The notes beneath the pieces are model-generated. The model was not told the DNA's origin. It did not search any database and was given only the letters and a program-made list of their open reading frames with translations. The translations under genes were made by a program, and so were the position numbers. Positions 28,835 to 37,184 of a DNA stretch of 64,000 bases are shown piece by piece. The stretch is from JAJPKK01 sp963824905 (GTDB lineage Bacteria > Pseudomonadota > Alphaproteobacteria > Rhizobiales > Xanthobacteraceae): assembly GCA_963824905.1 (NCBI GenBank), contig CAWGRH010000015.1, forward strand, positions 49,758 through 113,757, read 5' to 3'. The first letter of the stretch is position 1; each line of letters starts with the position of its first letter.

Positions 28835-29779
28835 TCACCGCGGAGGGATCTGGATCAACTCCGCAAGCTGCTCCTTGGTCAGCGGCGCCGTCATGTACTT
28901 GAAGGCGACTGCGTCGGCGTTGATGGCGTCGGTGCCGATGATGGTGTCGGGATTGAGCGCGGCCTTCGGATAGAAGCCGTCGCGGCCGCGGCGGCCGGTC
29001 GCTTCGGTGACGCCGATGAAATCGGAGTAGTGCTTGAACACGGCGGGGTCGGAATACATCCAGTCGATCGTTTCGCGATAGGCCGCCATGAAGCGCACGA
29101 TCGCAGGGCGCCGCGCCGCGAGCGTCGCCGCATTGGTGATGAGGAGCCGCACCGTCTGGTTGCGGAACGCGCTCGCGTCGTTGCCCGACGCGATGATGCG
29201 GATCTTGTTCTGGTCGATGAGATCGAGCCCGAACGGCGGTCCGGCCCAGCCGACATCGACCTGGCCGGACATGACTTGGGTCAGCGTCGCCGCCGGGCTG
29301 CCGGTCGCGACCGGCTTCGCTTTCACGTCGTATTGGCGCAGGAACGCATTGACGATCGCATGCGTCGACGCGCCGTTCGTCGAATAGGCGATGGTCTTGC
29401 CGTCGATCTCGGCGAGCGAGCGGATCGGCGAGGCCGACTGCACGTACCAGAAGAGGTCGCCGCCGCCCGTCATCTCGGCGCCGATGATGCGCAGCGGTGC
29501 GCCCTTGGCATAGGCGCCGAACACGCCGAGCACGCCGGCCGACGAGCCGAGCTCGACGCTGCCGGAGATCACCGCCTGCTGCGTCTCGCCGCCGCCCTGG
29601 GTATAGAGGATGTCGAGCACGATGCCGTGCTTCTTGAAGATGCCGCCGCGCTGGCCGAGCTCGGCGACCGAGGTATCCCATAACCCGCGCTGGCCGACCG
29701 CGATGCGCAGCGTGTCGTCGGCGCGCACCGGCGACGCGAGCGCAAGCGCGGCCAGCAACACGCCAAACAGTATCCGCAT
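28835..29779 (-). CDS. NitT/TauT-type ABC transporter substrate-binding protein
   Basis: A 314-aa exported protein. The signal peptide MRILFGVLLAALALASPVRA starts at 29779. The mature fold follows (LRIAVGQRGLWDTSVAELGQ, KKHGIVLDILYTQGGGETQQ, SPIRSLAEIDGKTIAYSTNG, GQVDVGWAGPPFGLDLI, YSDPAVFKHYSDFIGV). This is the SsuA/THI5-like family that binds sulfonates, nitrate or pyrimidines. No permease or ATPase is adjacent. It is divergent from the UbiD gene at 30050, so the ligand may be an aromatic acid used by it; this is inference only. Confidence 0.85.
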   Translation of the reverse strand: MRILFGVLLAALALASPVRADDTLRIAVGQRGLWDTSVAELGQRGGIFKKHGIVLDILYTQGGGETQQAVISGSVELGSSAGVLGVFGAYAKGAPLRIIGAEMTGGGDLFWYVQSASPIRSLAEIDGKTIAYSTNGASTHAIVNAFLRQYDVKAKPVATGSPAATLTQVMSGQVDVGWAGPPFGLDLIDQNKIRIIASGNDASAFRNQTVRLLITNAATLAARRPAIVRFMAAYRETIDWMYSDPAVFKHYSDFIGVTEATGRRGRDGFYPKAALNPDTIIGTDAINADAVAFKYMTAPLTKEQLAELIQIPPR

Positions 29780-29797
29780 CGCCGCGCCTCCCCTGTC

Positions 29798-29909
29798 GGG
29801 TGGGCAAAGCGAAGCGTGCCCACCGTCTTGCCTTTGTGCCGAACGACGCCGCGTTGACATCGCCGTACCCGCGTGGACACGGCGCGAAGCGCGCCTTTGC
29901 CCACCCTAC
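29798..29909. repeat. intergenic repeat, family 5 (copy 1)
   Basis: Begins GGGTGGGCAAAGCGAAGCGTGCCCACCG and ends GCGCGAAGCGCGCCTTTGCCCACCCTACG. A shorter inverted copy lies at 31792-31872. It sits in the 270-bp divergent gap upstream of the UbiD gene. Confidence 0.75.
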
Positions 29910-30049
29910 GTGCGACGCGTTTCGCGAACCCGTTGCGTTTGCCCGTCCCGTCCATCAGGGCGCAGGGCAGAGCCCGCTTTCTAGCACCTTCCAAGCCACG
30001 CCGAGACCGGTCATATTGCCGCCAACTCGGACCCCAGGAGACAAAGAAA

Positions 30050-31666
30050 ATGCAAGAGCCGGCGCAAAAGGAAAAGCCCGCCAAACCGGCGACGGCGCAG
30101 CCCAAGCCCGCGGCGCAGGCGACCAATCAAAGTCCGCGCGACCTGCGTGAGACGCTCGAATGGCTGCGCGCCCAGGGCGACCTCATCGAGACCGACAAGG
30201 AGGTCGATCCCGATCTCCAGGTCACCGGCCTGCAGAAGCACATGGACGGCGGCTGCCCGGTGCTGTTCCACAACGTCAAGGGCAAGCCGAACCACCAGGT
30301 CGTGACCAACCTGTTCGGCGACATGAACGTCATCAACAAGATGTTCGGCTGGAAGGACGACGTCGCGCGAACCCGGGCGATCGCCGCGGCGTTCCGCAAG
30401 CCGCTCAAGCCGGAGATCATTGCGCAGAGCGAGGCACCGGTGCAGGAGCACGTGGTGCTCGAGCCGAAGGACGTCAACGAGTTCATGGTGCCGATCCGGC
30501 ACACCACCTACGAGTCCGAGTTGACCGTCGGCTCCGGCATCCGCTGCATCAGCTTCGACCAGTTCGAAGGCGGCACCGACCTCGGTTACAACCGGATGAA
30601 CTTCCGCTGGGGCAGCATCGGCACGTTCCAGATTTCGCCCGGCTCGCACATGTGGCAGGTCGCCAACAAGTACTACAAGGACGACCAGCCGATCCCGATC
30701 AGCATGTGCTTCGGCGTGCCGCCGGCCTGCACGCTGCTCGCCGGCGCGGGCTTCGACTACGTGATCCTGCCGATGGGCTGTGACGAGATCGGCGTCGCCG
30801 GTGCTGTGCAGGGCGCGCCGATCCGCATGGTGAAGTGCCGCACCGTCGACGCCTACACGCTCGCCGACGCCGAGATCGTGCTCGAGGGCTACATCCATCC
30901 GCGCGACCGCCGCTACGAGACGAAGGAGTCCGAGGATGCCGGGGTGCAGGGCCGCTTCCATTTCCACCCCGAGTGGGCGGGCTACATGGGCAAGGCCTAC
31001 AAGGCGCCGACCTTCCACTGCACCGCGGTGACTATGCGCCGCCCGGAGCTCAAGCCGATCATCTTCGCGCTCGGCGTCCACATGCTCGACGACCACAACA
31101 TCGACACCACCGTGCGCGAAGCGGCGATCTTCGAATTGTGCGAGCGCCTGCAGCCCGGCATCGTGCAGGACGTGGTGATCCCCTACTGCATGACCGACTG
31201 GGGCGGCTGCGTCATCCAGGTGAAGAAGCGCAACCAGATCGACGAGGGCTGGCAGCGCAACTTCCTCGCCGCGGCGCTGTCCTGCTCGCAGGGCATGCGC
31301 GTCGCGATCGCGGTGTCGGAAGACGTCGATCCCTATTCGATGGACGACGTGATGTGGAGCATCACCACCCGCGTCAATCCGCAAACCGATATCCTCAACC
31401 CGATCCCCGGCGGCCGCGGCCAGACCTTCATGCCGGCCGAGCGCATGACCGCCGGCAACGCGCAGTGGACGGCCTCGAACACCCGCTTCGAGGGCGGCAT
31501 GGCGATCGATGCCACCGTGCCGTTCGGCTACGAGAACGACTTCCTGCGCCCGGTCTATCCGGTCGACAAGGTCAAGCCGGAGGACTTCTTCACCAAGAAG
31601 GACATCGAGAACGTCAAGGCCCGTATGCACGGCTGGGTCACGTCGCTCGCGAAAAGCGGGCGGTGA
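30050..31666 (+). CDS. UbiD-family prenylated-FMN decarboxylase
   Basis: A 538-aa protein from ATG 30050, ten bases after AGGAG. After an Ala/Lys/Pro-rich leader of ~30 residues comes the UbiD fold: RETLEWLRAQGDLIETDKEV, CPVLFHNVKGKPNHQVVTNL, NRMNFRWGSIGTFQISPGSH, GVPPACTLLAGAG, GAVQGAPIRMVKCRTVDAYT, EIVLEGYIHPRDRRYE and a C-terminal TVPFGYENDFLRPVYPVDKV. Such enzymes reversibly decarboxylate aromatic or alpha,beta-unsaturated acids and need prenyl-FMN made by UbiX, which is not in the window. The substrate cannot be told from sequence. It is divergent from a solute-binding protein gene. Confidence 0.9.
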   Translation: MQEPAQKEKPAKPATAQPKPAAQATNQSPRDLRETLEWLRAQGDLIETDKEVDPDLQVTGLQKHMDGGCPVLFHNVKGKPNHQVVTNLFGDMNVINKMFGWKDDVARTRAIAAAFRKPLKPEIIAQSEAPVQEHVVLEPKDVNEFMVPIRHTTYESELTVGSGIRCISFDQFEGGTDLGYNRMNFRWGSIGTFQISPGSHMWQVANKYYKDDQPIPISMCFGVPPACTLLAGAGFDYVILPMGCDEIGVAGAVQGAPIRMVKCRTVDAYTLADAEIVLEGYIHPRDRRYETKESEDAGVQGRFHFHPEWAGYMGKAYKAPTFHCTAVTMRRPELKPIIFALGVHMLDDHNIDTTVREAAIFELCERLQPGIVQDVVIPYCMTDWGGCVIQVKKRNQIDEGWQRNFLAAALSCSQGMRVAIAVSEDVDPYSMDDVMWSITTRVNPQTDILNPIPGGRGQTFMPAERMTAGNAQWTASNTRFEGGMAIDATVPFGYENDFLRPVYPVDKVKPEDFFTKKDIENVKARMHGWVTSLAKSGR

Positions 31667-31689
31667 CGGCGGCTTGGGCACGCTCATCG

Positions 31690-31778
31690 GTCATGGCCGG
31701 GCTTGTCCCGGCCACCCCGCTTAACATGGCACGGCCGTGCCCAATGATCGGGGTCGCCGGGACAAGCCCGGCGATGAC
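31690..31778. repeat. palindromic intergenic repeat, family 2 (copy 2)
   Basis: GTCATGGCCGGGCTTGTCCC...CCGGGACAAGCCCGGCGATGAC arms, as at 28697-28786 but in the opposite orientation. It is located just after the UbiD gene and before the convergent acyl-CoA synthetase gene. Confidence 0.85.
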
Positions 31779-31791
31779 GCGCATGGGATGC

Positions 31792-31872
31792 GTAGGATGG
31801 GGCAAAGGCGCGTAGCGCCGTGCCTACGCGGACACGGCAACCGTGGGCACGCTTCGCTTCGCCCACCCTACG
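31792..31872. repeat. intergenic repeat, family 5 (copy 2)
   Basis: GTAGGATGGGGCAAAGGCGCGTAGCGCC...GGGCACGCTTCGCTTCGCCCACCCTACG. The ends are inverted relative to each other, and the unit is an inverted relative of 29798-29909, so two copies flank the UbiD gene. Confidence 0.75.
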
Positions 31873-31878
31873 ATTTCG

Positions 31879-33435
31879 CTACGACCGCGCCCGCATCCAC
31901 TCGGCGACCAGCGCCTTGCGGTCGAGCTTGCCGCGTTCGCTCTTCGGCAAAACATCGCGCAGCAGGATCTGCTTCGGCGCCTTGAACGGGGGGAGCCAGG
32001 CGGCGCAGAAGCGCATCAACTCGTCCGGCGCGAACGAACAGCCAGGAGTGAGCACCACGTAGCTCACCACCTCCTCGCCCCAGATCGCGTCCGGCACGCC
32101 GATGGTGGCAGCTTCCGAGACTTCCGCGCACTGCATCAGCACGCCATCGATCTCCACGGGAGAGATATTGACGCCGCCGCGGATGATCAGCTCCTTCTCG
32201 CGGCCGGTGAGGAAGAGGTGGCCGTCGGCATCGAGATAGCCGATGTCGCCGGTGCGCATGCGGCCGCGGCTGTTCACCCGCACGCTGCCGTCGTCGCCGA
32301 GATAGCGGAAATCGTTGTCGTCCCATGCGCCGAGCTCGACAAGCCCGGTCTCGCCCTGCGACACGCCGCGCCCGCCGGTGTCGACGATAGCGAGCCGGTG
32401 ATAGGCGAGCGGACGGCCGACGCTGCCAAACCGGCGCGCGCGACCGGGATTGACCGCGATCCACGCGGTTTCGCTGCTGCCGTAACCCTGGGCGACCGGA
32501 ATGCCGAAGCGTTCCTCGAAGCGTCGCCATTCCTCCTGCAGCAACGGCGCCGAGCTCGAGGTGATGAAGCGCAGCGACGGCACGTCTTGTCGCCCGACCG
32601 CGATCGGCGCCGCGAGCAGCATGTTGATCACGGTCGGATTGCCGGCGGCAACGGTGACACCGTGGGTGCGTATGTCGTCGAAGAAGCGCGTCGCCGAGAA
32701 TTTCTTCGCCATCACCAGGGTGGCGCCGCGCGCCAGCGGCGCCAACACGCCGAGCAGCTGCGCCGACGCCCAGTTGAAGGAACGAAAGTCGTAGATGCGG
32801 TCGTCGCCGCCGATGCCGAACCCTTCCGTCATCGGCATGATGTTGCCGAGCTGCTCGCGATAGCTCAGCACAACGCCTTTCGGCGTGCCGCTCGTTCCCG
32901 ACGTGAAAAAGATCACGCCGTCGCCGCGCGCCGTCGTCTCGGTGCGAAAACTCTCCGCATCGGAGCTGGGATCGACGCCCGCGAAAAAACTTCCGGCGGC
33001 CGGCGCCTCGCGGCGACCGATGGCAAGGCGCGGCGCTTCCGACGGCAGCTCGATCCCCTCGTCATGGAGGACAAGCCGCGGCCGCAATTGCGCGAGGATG
33101 CGCGGAAGATGCGGCCGGTTCATCTCGACGTGGACGGTGCATATCGTCGCGCCATAGGCCATGACGCCGAGATAGCAGACGACATGCTCGATCGAATTGT
33201 CGGCGGCGAGGACGATGCGGTCGCCGCTCGCGATCCCCTGCCGGCTCAAGGAAGCCGCAATGCCGCGCACGAGCCGGCGCAGATCGCCGTAACTCAGCGA
33301 CCGGCCGTCGTCGGCGGAAACGATGTAGGGCTTGTCGGGATGAAGCTCGGCCGCGCGGTCGATCCACGCGCGCAGCAGGCCCGGACCCGCATCGGCAGCG
33401 TGGGGCGCGCCACTGTGCAGTGCAATATCGCGCAT
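31879..33435 (-). CDS. AMP-dependent acyl-CoA synthetase/ligase
   Basis: A 518-aa protein of the adenylate-forming superfamily. The ATP-binding P-loop is IFFTSGTSGTPKGVVLSY, the A5 motif is AQGYGSSETAWIAVN, the A7/A8 region is RMRTGDIGYLDADGHLFLTG with GREKELIIRGGVNISPVEID, and the catalytic Lys region is LPKSERGKLDRKALVAEWM. It activates a carboxylic acid to its acyl-AMP and then the CoA thioester; the acid is not known. It is divergent from the exported PrpD-like gene with a 123-bp gap and convergent with the UbiD gene. An aromatic or alicyclic acid substrate would fit the neighbourhood. Confidence 0.9.
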   Translation of the reverse strand: MRDIALHSGAPHAADAGPGLLRAWIDRAAELHPDKPYIVSADDGRSLSYGDLRRLVRGIAASLSRQGIASGDRIVLAADNSIEHVVCYLGVMAYGATICTVHVEMNRPHLPRILAQLRPRLVLHDEGIELPSEAPRLAIGRREAPAAGSFFAGVDPSSDAESFRTETTARGDGVIFFTSGTSGTPKGVVLSYREQLGNIMPMTEGFGIGGDDRIYDFRSFNWASAQLLGVLAPLARGATLVMAKKFSATRFFDDIRTHGVTVAAGNPTVINMLLAAPIAVGRQDVPSLRFITSSSAPLLQEEWRRFEERFGIPVAQGYGSSETAWIAVNPGRARRFGSVGRPLAYHRLAIVDTGGRGVSQGETGLVELGAWDDNDFRYLGDDGSVRVNSRGRMRTGDIGYLDADGHLFLTGREKELIIRGGVNISPVEIDGVLMQCAEVSEAATIGVPDAIWGEEVVSYVVLTPGCSFAPDELMRFCAAWLPPFKAPKQILLRDVLPKSERGKLDRKALVAEWMRARS

Positions 33436-33558
33436 GTCAATTCCTGCCGGCGGGACCTTATCGCAGCGGTGCTGCGACCGACAAGCCGTGGAAACCCGGC
33501 TGCCGCGGGGATAGTATGGCGCGAGCTTCCTTGCGGCCCAACAGACACGGTGAATACC

Positions 33559-35070
33559 ATGATGGATGATGCGGATCGGACGCGGCGATCGTTACTCTAC
33601 GCCGGCGGCGCGGCGCTGCTGACGAATGCGCTGGCGTCGCCGGCGCAGAGCCAGGGCGCGGCCCCCGCCAAGGCGGCGGCATCCGACGAGGAGGGCGAGG
33701 CCAAGGACGAGCCGATCTCGCCGGTGACCGCCGCACTCGCCGACTATGTATCGAAGACGCTCGACCGGGAGCTGCCGCCCGAGGTCATGGCGAAGACCAA
33801 GCTGCACGTCCTCGACACCATCGCGGCGATGGTGTCGGGCTCGCGCCTCAAGGCCGGCCAATTCGCCGCGCGCTATGTCGACACCCTCGGCGGCAAGCCG
33901 CAGGCGACCGTCATCGGCACGCCGATCGTGACGTCGTCGGTCAATGCCGCGCTTGCCAACGGCATGGCGGCCCATGGCGACGAGACCGACGACTCCCACC
34001 TCGCCGGCCGCTTCCATCCCGGCTGCGGCATCGTGCCCGCGGCGCTCGCGACCGCGGAGCTCGCAGGGCGCAGCGGCAACGACGTGCTGCGCGCGGTCGC
34101 GCTCGGCTACGACATCGGGGCGCGGTCTACGCCTGCGCTCGGCTACCGCCAGCTCTATACTGAGCGGCACTCGACCCACAGCATCGCGACGACCTTCGGC
34201 GCCACCGCCGCGGCGGCGGCGATGCTGCGGCTCGATCCGCGCCAGGTGCGCCACGCCTTCTCGATGGCGGCGCAGCAGGCCTCCGGGGTTCCCTATTGGG
34301 AGCGCGATCGCGAGCACGTCGAGAAGGCCTTCGACTTCGGCGGCATGGGCGCGCGGAACGGCGTCACCGCCGCCACCATGGTCGCGGCGGGGCTTACCGG
34401 CATCGACGACTTCATGAGCGGCAAGAAGAACGTGTTCACGGCGCTGGGCGACCAGGACGCCGCCGCCGAAAAGATGACCGCCGAGCTCGGCAGCCGTTAC
34501 GAGGTGATGGCGACGTCGATCAAGAAATGGTGCGTCGGCTCGCCGCTGCAGTCGGTGCTCGACGCGGTGACGGCGCTGCTCGAGGATCCCGCCGTGCGCG
34601 CCGGACAAGTCCGCCGCATCGTCGTCGACATGCCGGCCGACCGGCTGCACATCGTCGACAACCGCACCATCCCCGACATCTGCCTGCAGCACCTCGTCGC
34701 GCTGATGATCGTCGATAACGGTGCGGGCTTCGACAGCGTGCACGACTTCGCGCGGATGAGCGATCCCAAGGTGCTCGCCATCCGCAAGCTCGTCGAGGCG
34801 GTGCCGAGCGAGGAGCTGGCGAAGGCGAAGCCCGCCCGCCAGGCGATCGTGAAGATCGAGACCGCCGACGGCCGCACCCTCTCCCACCGCACCTACGACG
34901 TGCGGGGAACGCCCGGCAATCCCATGAGCGCGGCAGAGGTCGCGGCGAAGGCGCTCGACCTCACCGCGCCGATCCTCGGCAAGGCGCGGGCGGAGGAACT
35001 CAACGCGGCGATCGCGAAATTCGACACGTTCGGCCCGGTACTCAACCTGCGCCGCCTGGTGCAGGCGTAG
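33559..35070 (+). CDS. MmgE/PrpD family protein with an export signal
   Basis: A 503-aa protein. The first ~35 residues look like a twin-arginine-type signal (DRTRRSLLYAGGAALLTNAL, then ASPAQSQG). The MmgE/PrpD fold follows (KTKLHVLDTIAAMVSGSRLK, NGMAAHGDETDDSHLAGRFH, GCGIVPAALATAELAGRSG, FDFGGMGARNGVTAATMVAA, SIKKWCVGSPLQSVLDAVTA). Most members of this superfamily are cytoplasmic, so export is unusual but is seen in several alphaproteobacterial relatives. ATG 33559 (or 33562) is the only start that captures the signal. Reaction unknown. Confidence 0.82.
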   Translation: MMDDADRTRRSLLYAGGAALLTNALASPAQSQGAAPAKAAASDEEGEAKDEPISPVTAALADYVSKTLDRELPPEVMAKTKLHVLDTIAAMVSGSRLKAGQFAARYVDTLGGKPQATVIGTPIVTSSVNAALANGMAAHGDETDDSHLAGRFHPGCGIVPAALATAELAGRSGNDVLRAVALGYDIGARSTPALGYRQLYTERHSTHSIATTFGATAAAAAMLRLDPRQVRHAFSMAAQQASGVPYWERDREHVEKAFDFGGMGARNGVTAATMVAAGLTGIDDFMSGKKNVFTALGDQDAAAEKMTAELGSRYEVMATSIKKWCVGSPLQSVLDAVTALLEDPAVRAGQVRRIVVDMPADRLHIVDNRTIPDICLQHLVALMIVDNGAGFDSVHDFARMSDPKVLAIRKLVEAVPSEELAKAKPARQAIVKIETADGRTLSHRTYDVRGTPGNPMSAAEVAAKALDLTAPILGKARAEELNAAIAKFDTFGPVLNLRRLVQA

Positions 35071-35090
35071 CGCCCCAACCACGCCAATCA

Positions 35091-35210
35091 CTGTCGTCGC
35101 CCGCTTGACCGGGCGATCCAGTAACCACCGGAGTATGGTGGTTTGGGCACGATCTGAGCCCACGGATACACAGGGGTTACTGGATTGCCCGGTCAAGCCG
35201 GGCAATGACA
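35091..35210. repeat. palindromic intergenic repeat, family 3 (copy 2)
   Basis: CTGTCGTCGCCCGCTTGACCGGGCGATCCAGTAA...TTACTGGATTGCCCGGTCAAGCCGGGCAATGACA: long inverted arms around a core with CCACCGGAGTATGGTGG. Related to 27882-28000. It fills the gap before the phosphoesterase gene. Confidence 0.85.
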
Positions 35211-35221
35211 GGAACTAGTGC

Positions 35222-35689
35222 ATGGCCATGCCCCACATCGGCGTCATTTCCGACACGCACGGGCTGCTGCGGCCGCAGGCGGTAGCGGCGCTGCGGGGGT
35301 CCTCGCTGATCATCCATGCCGGCGACGTCGGCGCACCGGAGATCCTCGACGAGTTGCGCCGCATCGCGCCGGTGTTCGCGGTACGCGGCAATGTCGACCG
35401 GGGCGCGTGGGCGAACGCGCTGCCGGAGAGCGAGATCGTCGAGCTCGCGAACGGCCTTCTCTACGTGCTCCACGATATCGGCACGCTCGAGCTCGATCCG
35501 CCGAGCGCCGGATTTCGCGCCGTCATTTACGGACACTCGCACCAGCCCAAGAGCGAGACGAAGGACGGCGTGCTCTATTTCAACCCGGGCAGCGCCGGCC
35601 CGCGGCGCTTCAGCCTGCCGGTATCGGTCGGGCGCCTGACCGTTTCGGGCGATGCGCTCGAAGCGGAGATCATCGAGCTCGACGTCTGA
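35222..35689 (+). CDS. YfcE/MJ0936-type metallophosphoesterase
   Basis: A 155-aa calcineurin-like phosphoesterase with the full metal-ligand set: GVISDTHGLLRP (D-x-H), IIHAGDVGAPE (GD), FAVRGNVDRG (GN), VLHDIG and VIYGHSHQPKSE (GHxH), then FNPGSAGPRRF. Family members cleave phosphodiesters in vitro; a physiological substrate is unknown. The ATG at 35222 lies directly after the family 3 repeat, so the promoter must lie inside or before that repeat, or the gene is read from upstream. Confidence 0.9.
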   Translation: MAMPHIGVISDTHGLLRPQAVAALRGSSLIIHAGDVGAPEILDELRRIAPVFAVRGNVDRGAWANALPESEIVELANGLLYVLHDIGTLELDPPSAGFRAVIYGHSHQPKSETKDGVLYFNPGSAGPRRFSLPVSVGRLTVSGDALEAEIIELDV

Positions 35690-35879
35690 GCCTTGACGAG
35701 GACCACTCGAAATCCGGCACCGATCCGGCGAAGTTGCGGCGCACTGGCGGCCTCCGGTCAACGGGATGTGATATCCGCTACGCGCCCGCAAGCTAGGCAC
35801 GGCGCTCGTCCGCGCCTATGAATTGCAGCGCTTCGTTACAAGAAGTGCTTCGTTGCAGAAAATGAGGAGGGGATTCCTG

Positions 35880-36278
35880 ATGCTCTCACGTCGCTCCGTT
35901 CTCGTGTCGGCTCTGCTGGCGACCGCCGCGGGCGCCGCGGTGACGCCGGCCTTCGCTGTCACGCCTGCGCCCTTCGACGACGCGGCTTTCGCGCAGGCAC
36001 AGAAATCCGGCAAGCCGGTTTTCGTTGCGATCCACGCGACCTGGTGCCCGATCTGCAAGGCGCAGAAGCCGATCCTCGCCGACCTGATGGCCGATCCGAA
36101 GTTCAAGGACCTCGCCTACTTCACCATCGACTTCGACAGCCAGAAGGACCTTGTCCGCCGGTTCGGCGCGCAGAAGCAGTCGACGCTGATCGCGTTCATC
36201 GGCAGCAAGGAGCAAGGCCGCTCGGTCGGCGACTCCAACCGCGCCTCGATCTCCGATCTCCTCAACCTGACTCTGTGA
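35880..36278 (+). CDS. exported thioredoxin-like protein (WCPIC)
   Basis: A 132-aa protein from ATG 35880, nine bases after GAGGAGG. The signal peptide is LSRRSVLVSALLATAAGAAV...AFA. A thioredoxin fold with the CxxC motif in AIHATWCPICKAQKPILADL follows. It is 13 bp upstream of a CcdA-type membrane protein. The pair corresponds to the separated gamma and beta domains of DsbD: CcdA passes electrons across the membrane and this protein delivers them in the periplasm. Confidence 0.88.
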   Translation: MLSRRSVLVSALLATAAGAAVTPAFAVTPAPFDDAAFAQAQKSGKPVFVAIHATWCPICKAQKPILADLMADPKFKDLAYFTIDFDSQKDLVRRFGAQKQSTLIAFIGSKEQGRSVGDSNRASISDLLNLTL

Positions 36279-36291
36279 GCGCCGCGCGGCG

Positions 36292-37009
36292 ATGACCGGT
36301 CTCGTCCTGTCGTTCGTCGCCGGCGTGCTCTCGGTGCTTTCGCCCTGCGTGCTGCCGCTCCTGCCGATCGTGCTCGGTGCGGCCGCGGCGAAGCAGAAAT
36401 GGGGCCCGCGTGGCACTCGCCGCCGGGCTTTCGCTCTCGTTCGTCGCGATCGGGCTGTTCGTCGCCACCATCGGCTTCTCGATCGGCCTCGATGCCGACG
36501 TGTTTCGCTACGTGGCGGCGGTATTGATCCTGGCGGTCGGCGTCGTGCTGATGGTACCGCGCCTGCAGACCGCCTTCGCGGTCGCCGGCGCCCCGCTCGC
36601 CAATTGGGCGCACGGCCATCTCGACGGCGCCGAGTCCGGTGGCGTCGGCGGCCAGTTCGCGGTCGGCCTGCTGCTCGGCGCGGTGTGGAGTCCCTGCGTC
36701 GGGCCGACACTGGGCGCCGCCTCGTTGCTCGCAGCGCAGGGACGCGATCTCGGCGACGTGGCGCTCACCATGTTCGTATTCGGCCTCGGCGCGGCATTGC
36801 CGCTGCTGGTACTCGGCATTGCCTCTCGTGAGGTGATGATGCGCTGGCGGGCGCGGCTCGCCGCCGCCGGCCCCGGGCTCAAGACGGGGTTCGGTGCGAT
36901 CCTGGTGGCGGTCGGCCTCCTCGCACTCACCGGGCTCGACAAGCGGGTGGAGACGGCGCTGGTCGACGCCTCGCCGCAATGGCTCACCGAGCTCACGACA
37001 CGGTTTTGA
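36292..37009 (+). CDS. CcdA-type cytochrome c biogenesis/thiol-disulfide membrane protein, frameshifted
   Basis: About 238 aa when rejoined, with six hydrophobic segments. The two redox Cys regions are LSVLSPCVLPLLPIVLGAAA and GAVWSPCVGPTLGAASLL, as in CcdA and DsbD-beta. One extra base in the GGGGCCC run at 36401-36407 shifts the frame, and removing it joins AKQKWG to RVALAAGLSLSFVAIGLF. It carries reducing equivalents from cytoplasmic thioredoxin to the envelope. Its partner is the exported thioredoxin at 35880. Confidence 0.82.
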
Positions 37010-37184
37010 GGTACGGTCTTGATGTGTGCAAGGTGGGGCGCCAGCATCGATGCTCGCGAGCCGTTTCGGGGGCACGCCGGACGGCGCATTCATGAGCCCG
37101 CGCCCCCGCGACGTTACGCCTCTGGCGCCGTGCGAACTGTGGTAGTTTAGCAACCCATCGAATCCCCATGTTGCGGAAGTCGCC

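Noticed and set aside
30011..31687. 558-codon minus-strand frame opposite the UbiD gene
   Set aside because: It is a shadow of a well-conserved gene; no domain is visible.
31843..33558. Plus-strand open frame continuing upstream of the exported PrpD-like gene
   Set aside because: It only mirrors the acyl-CoA synthetase; the real start is set by the signal peptide at 33559.
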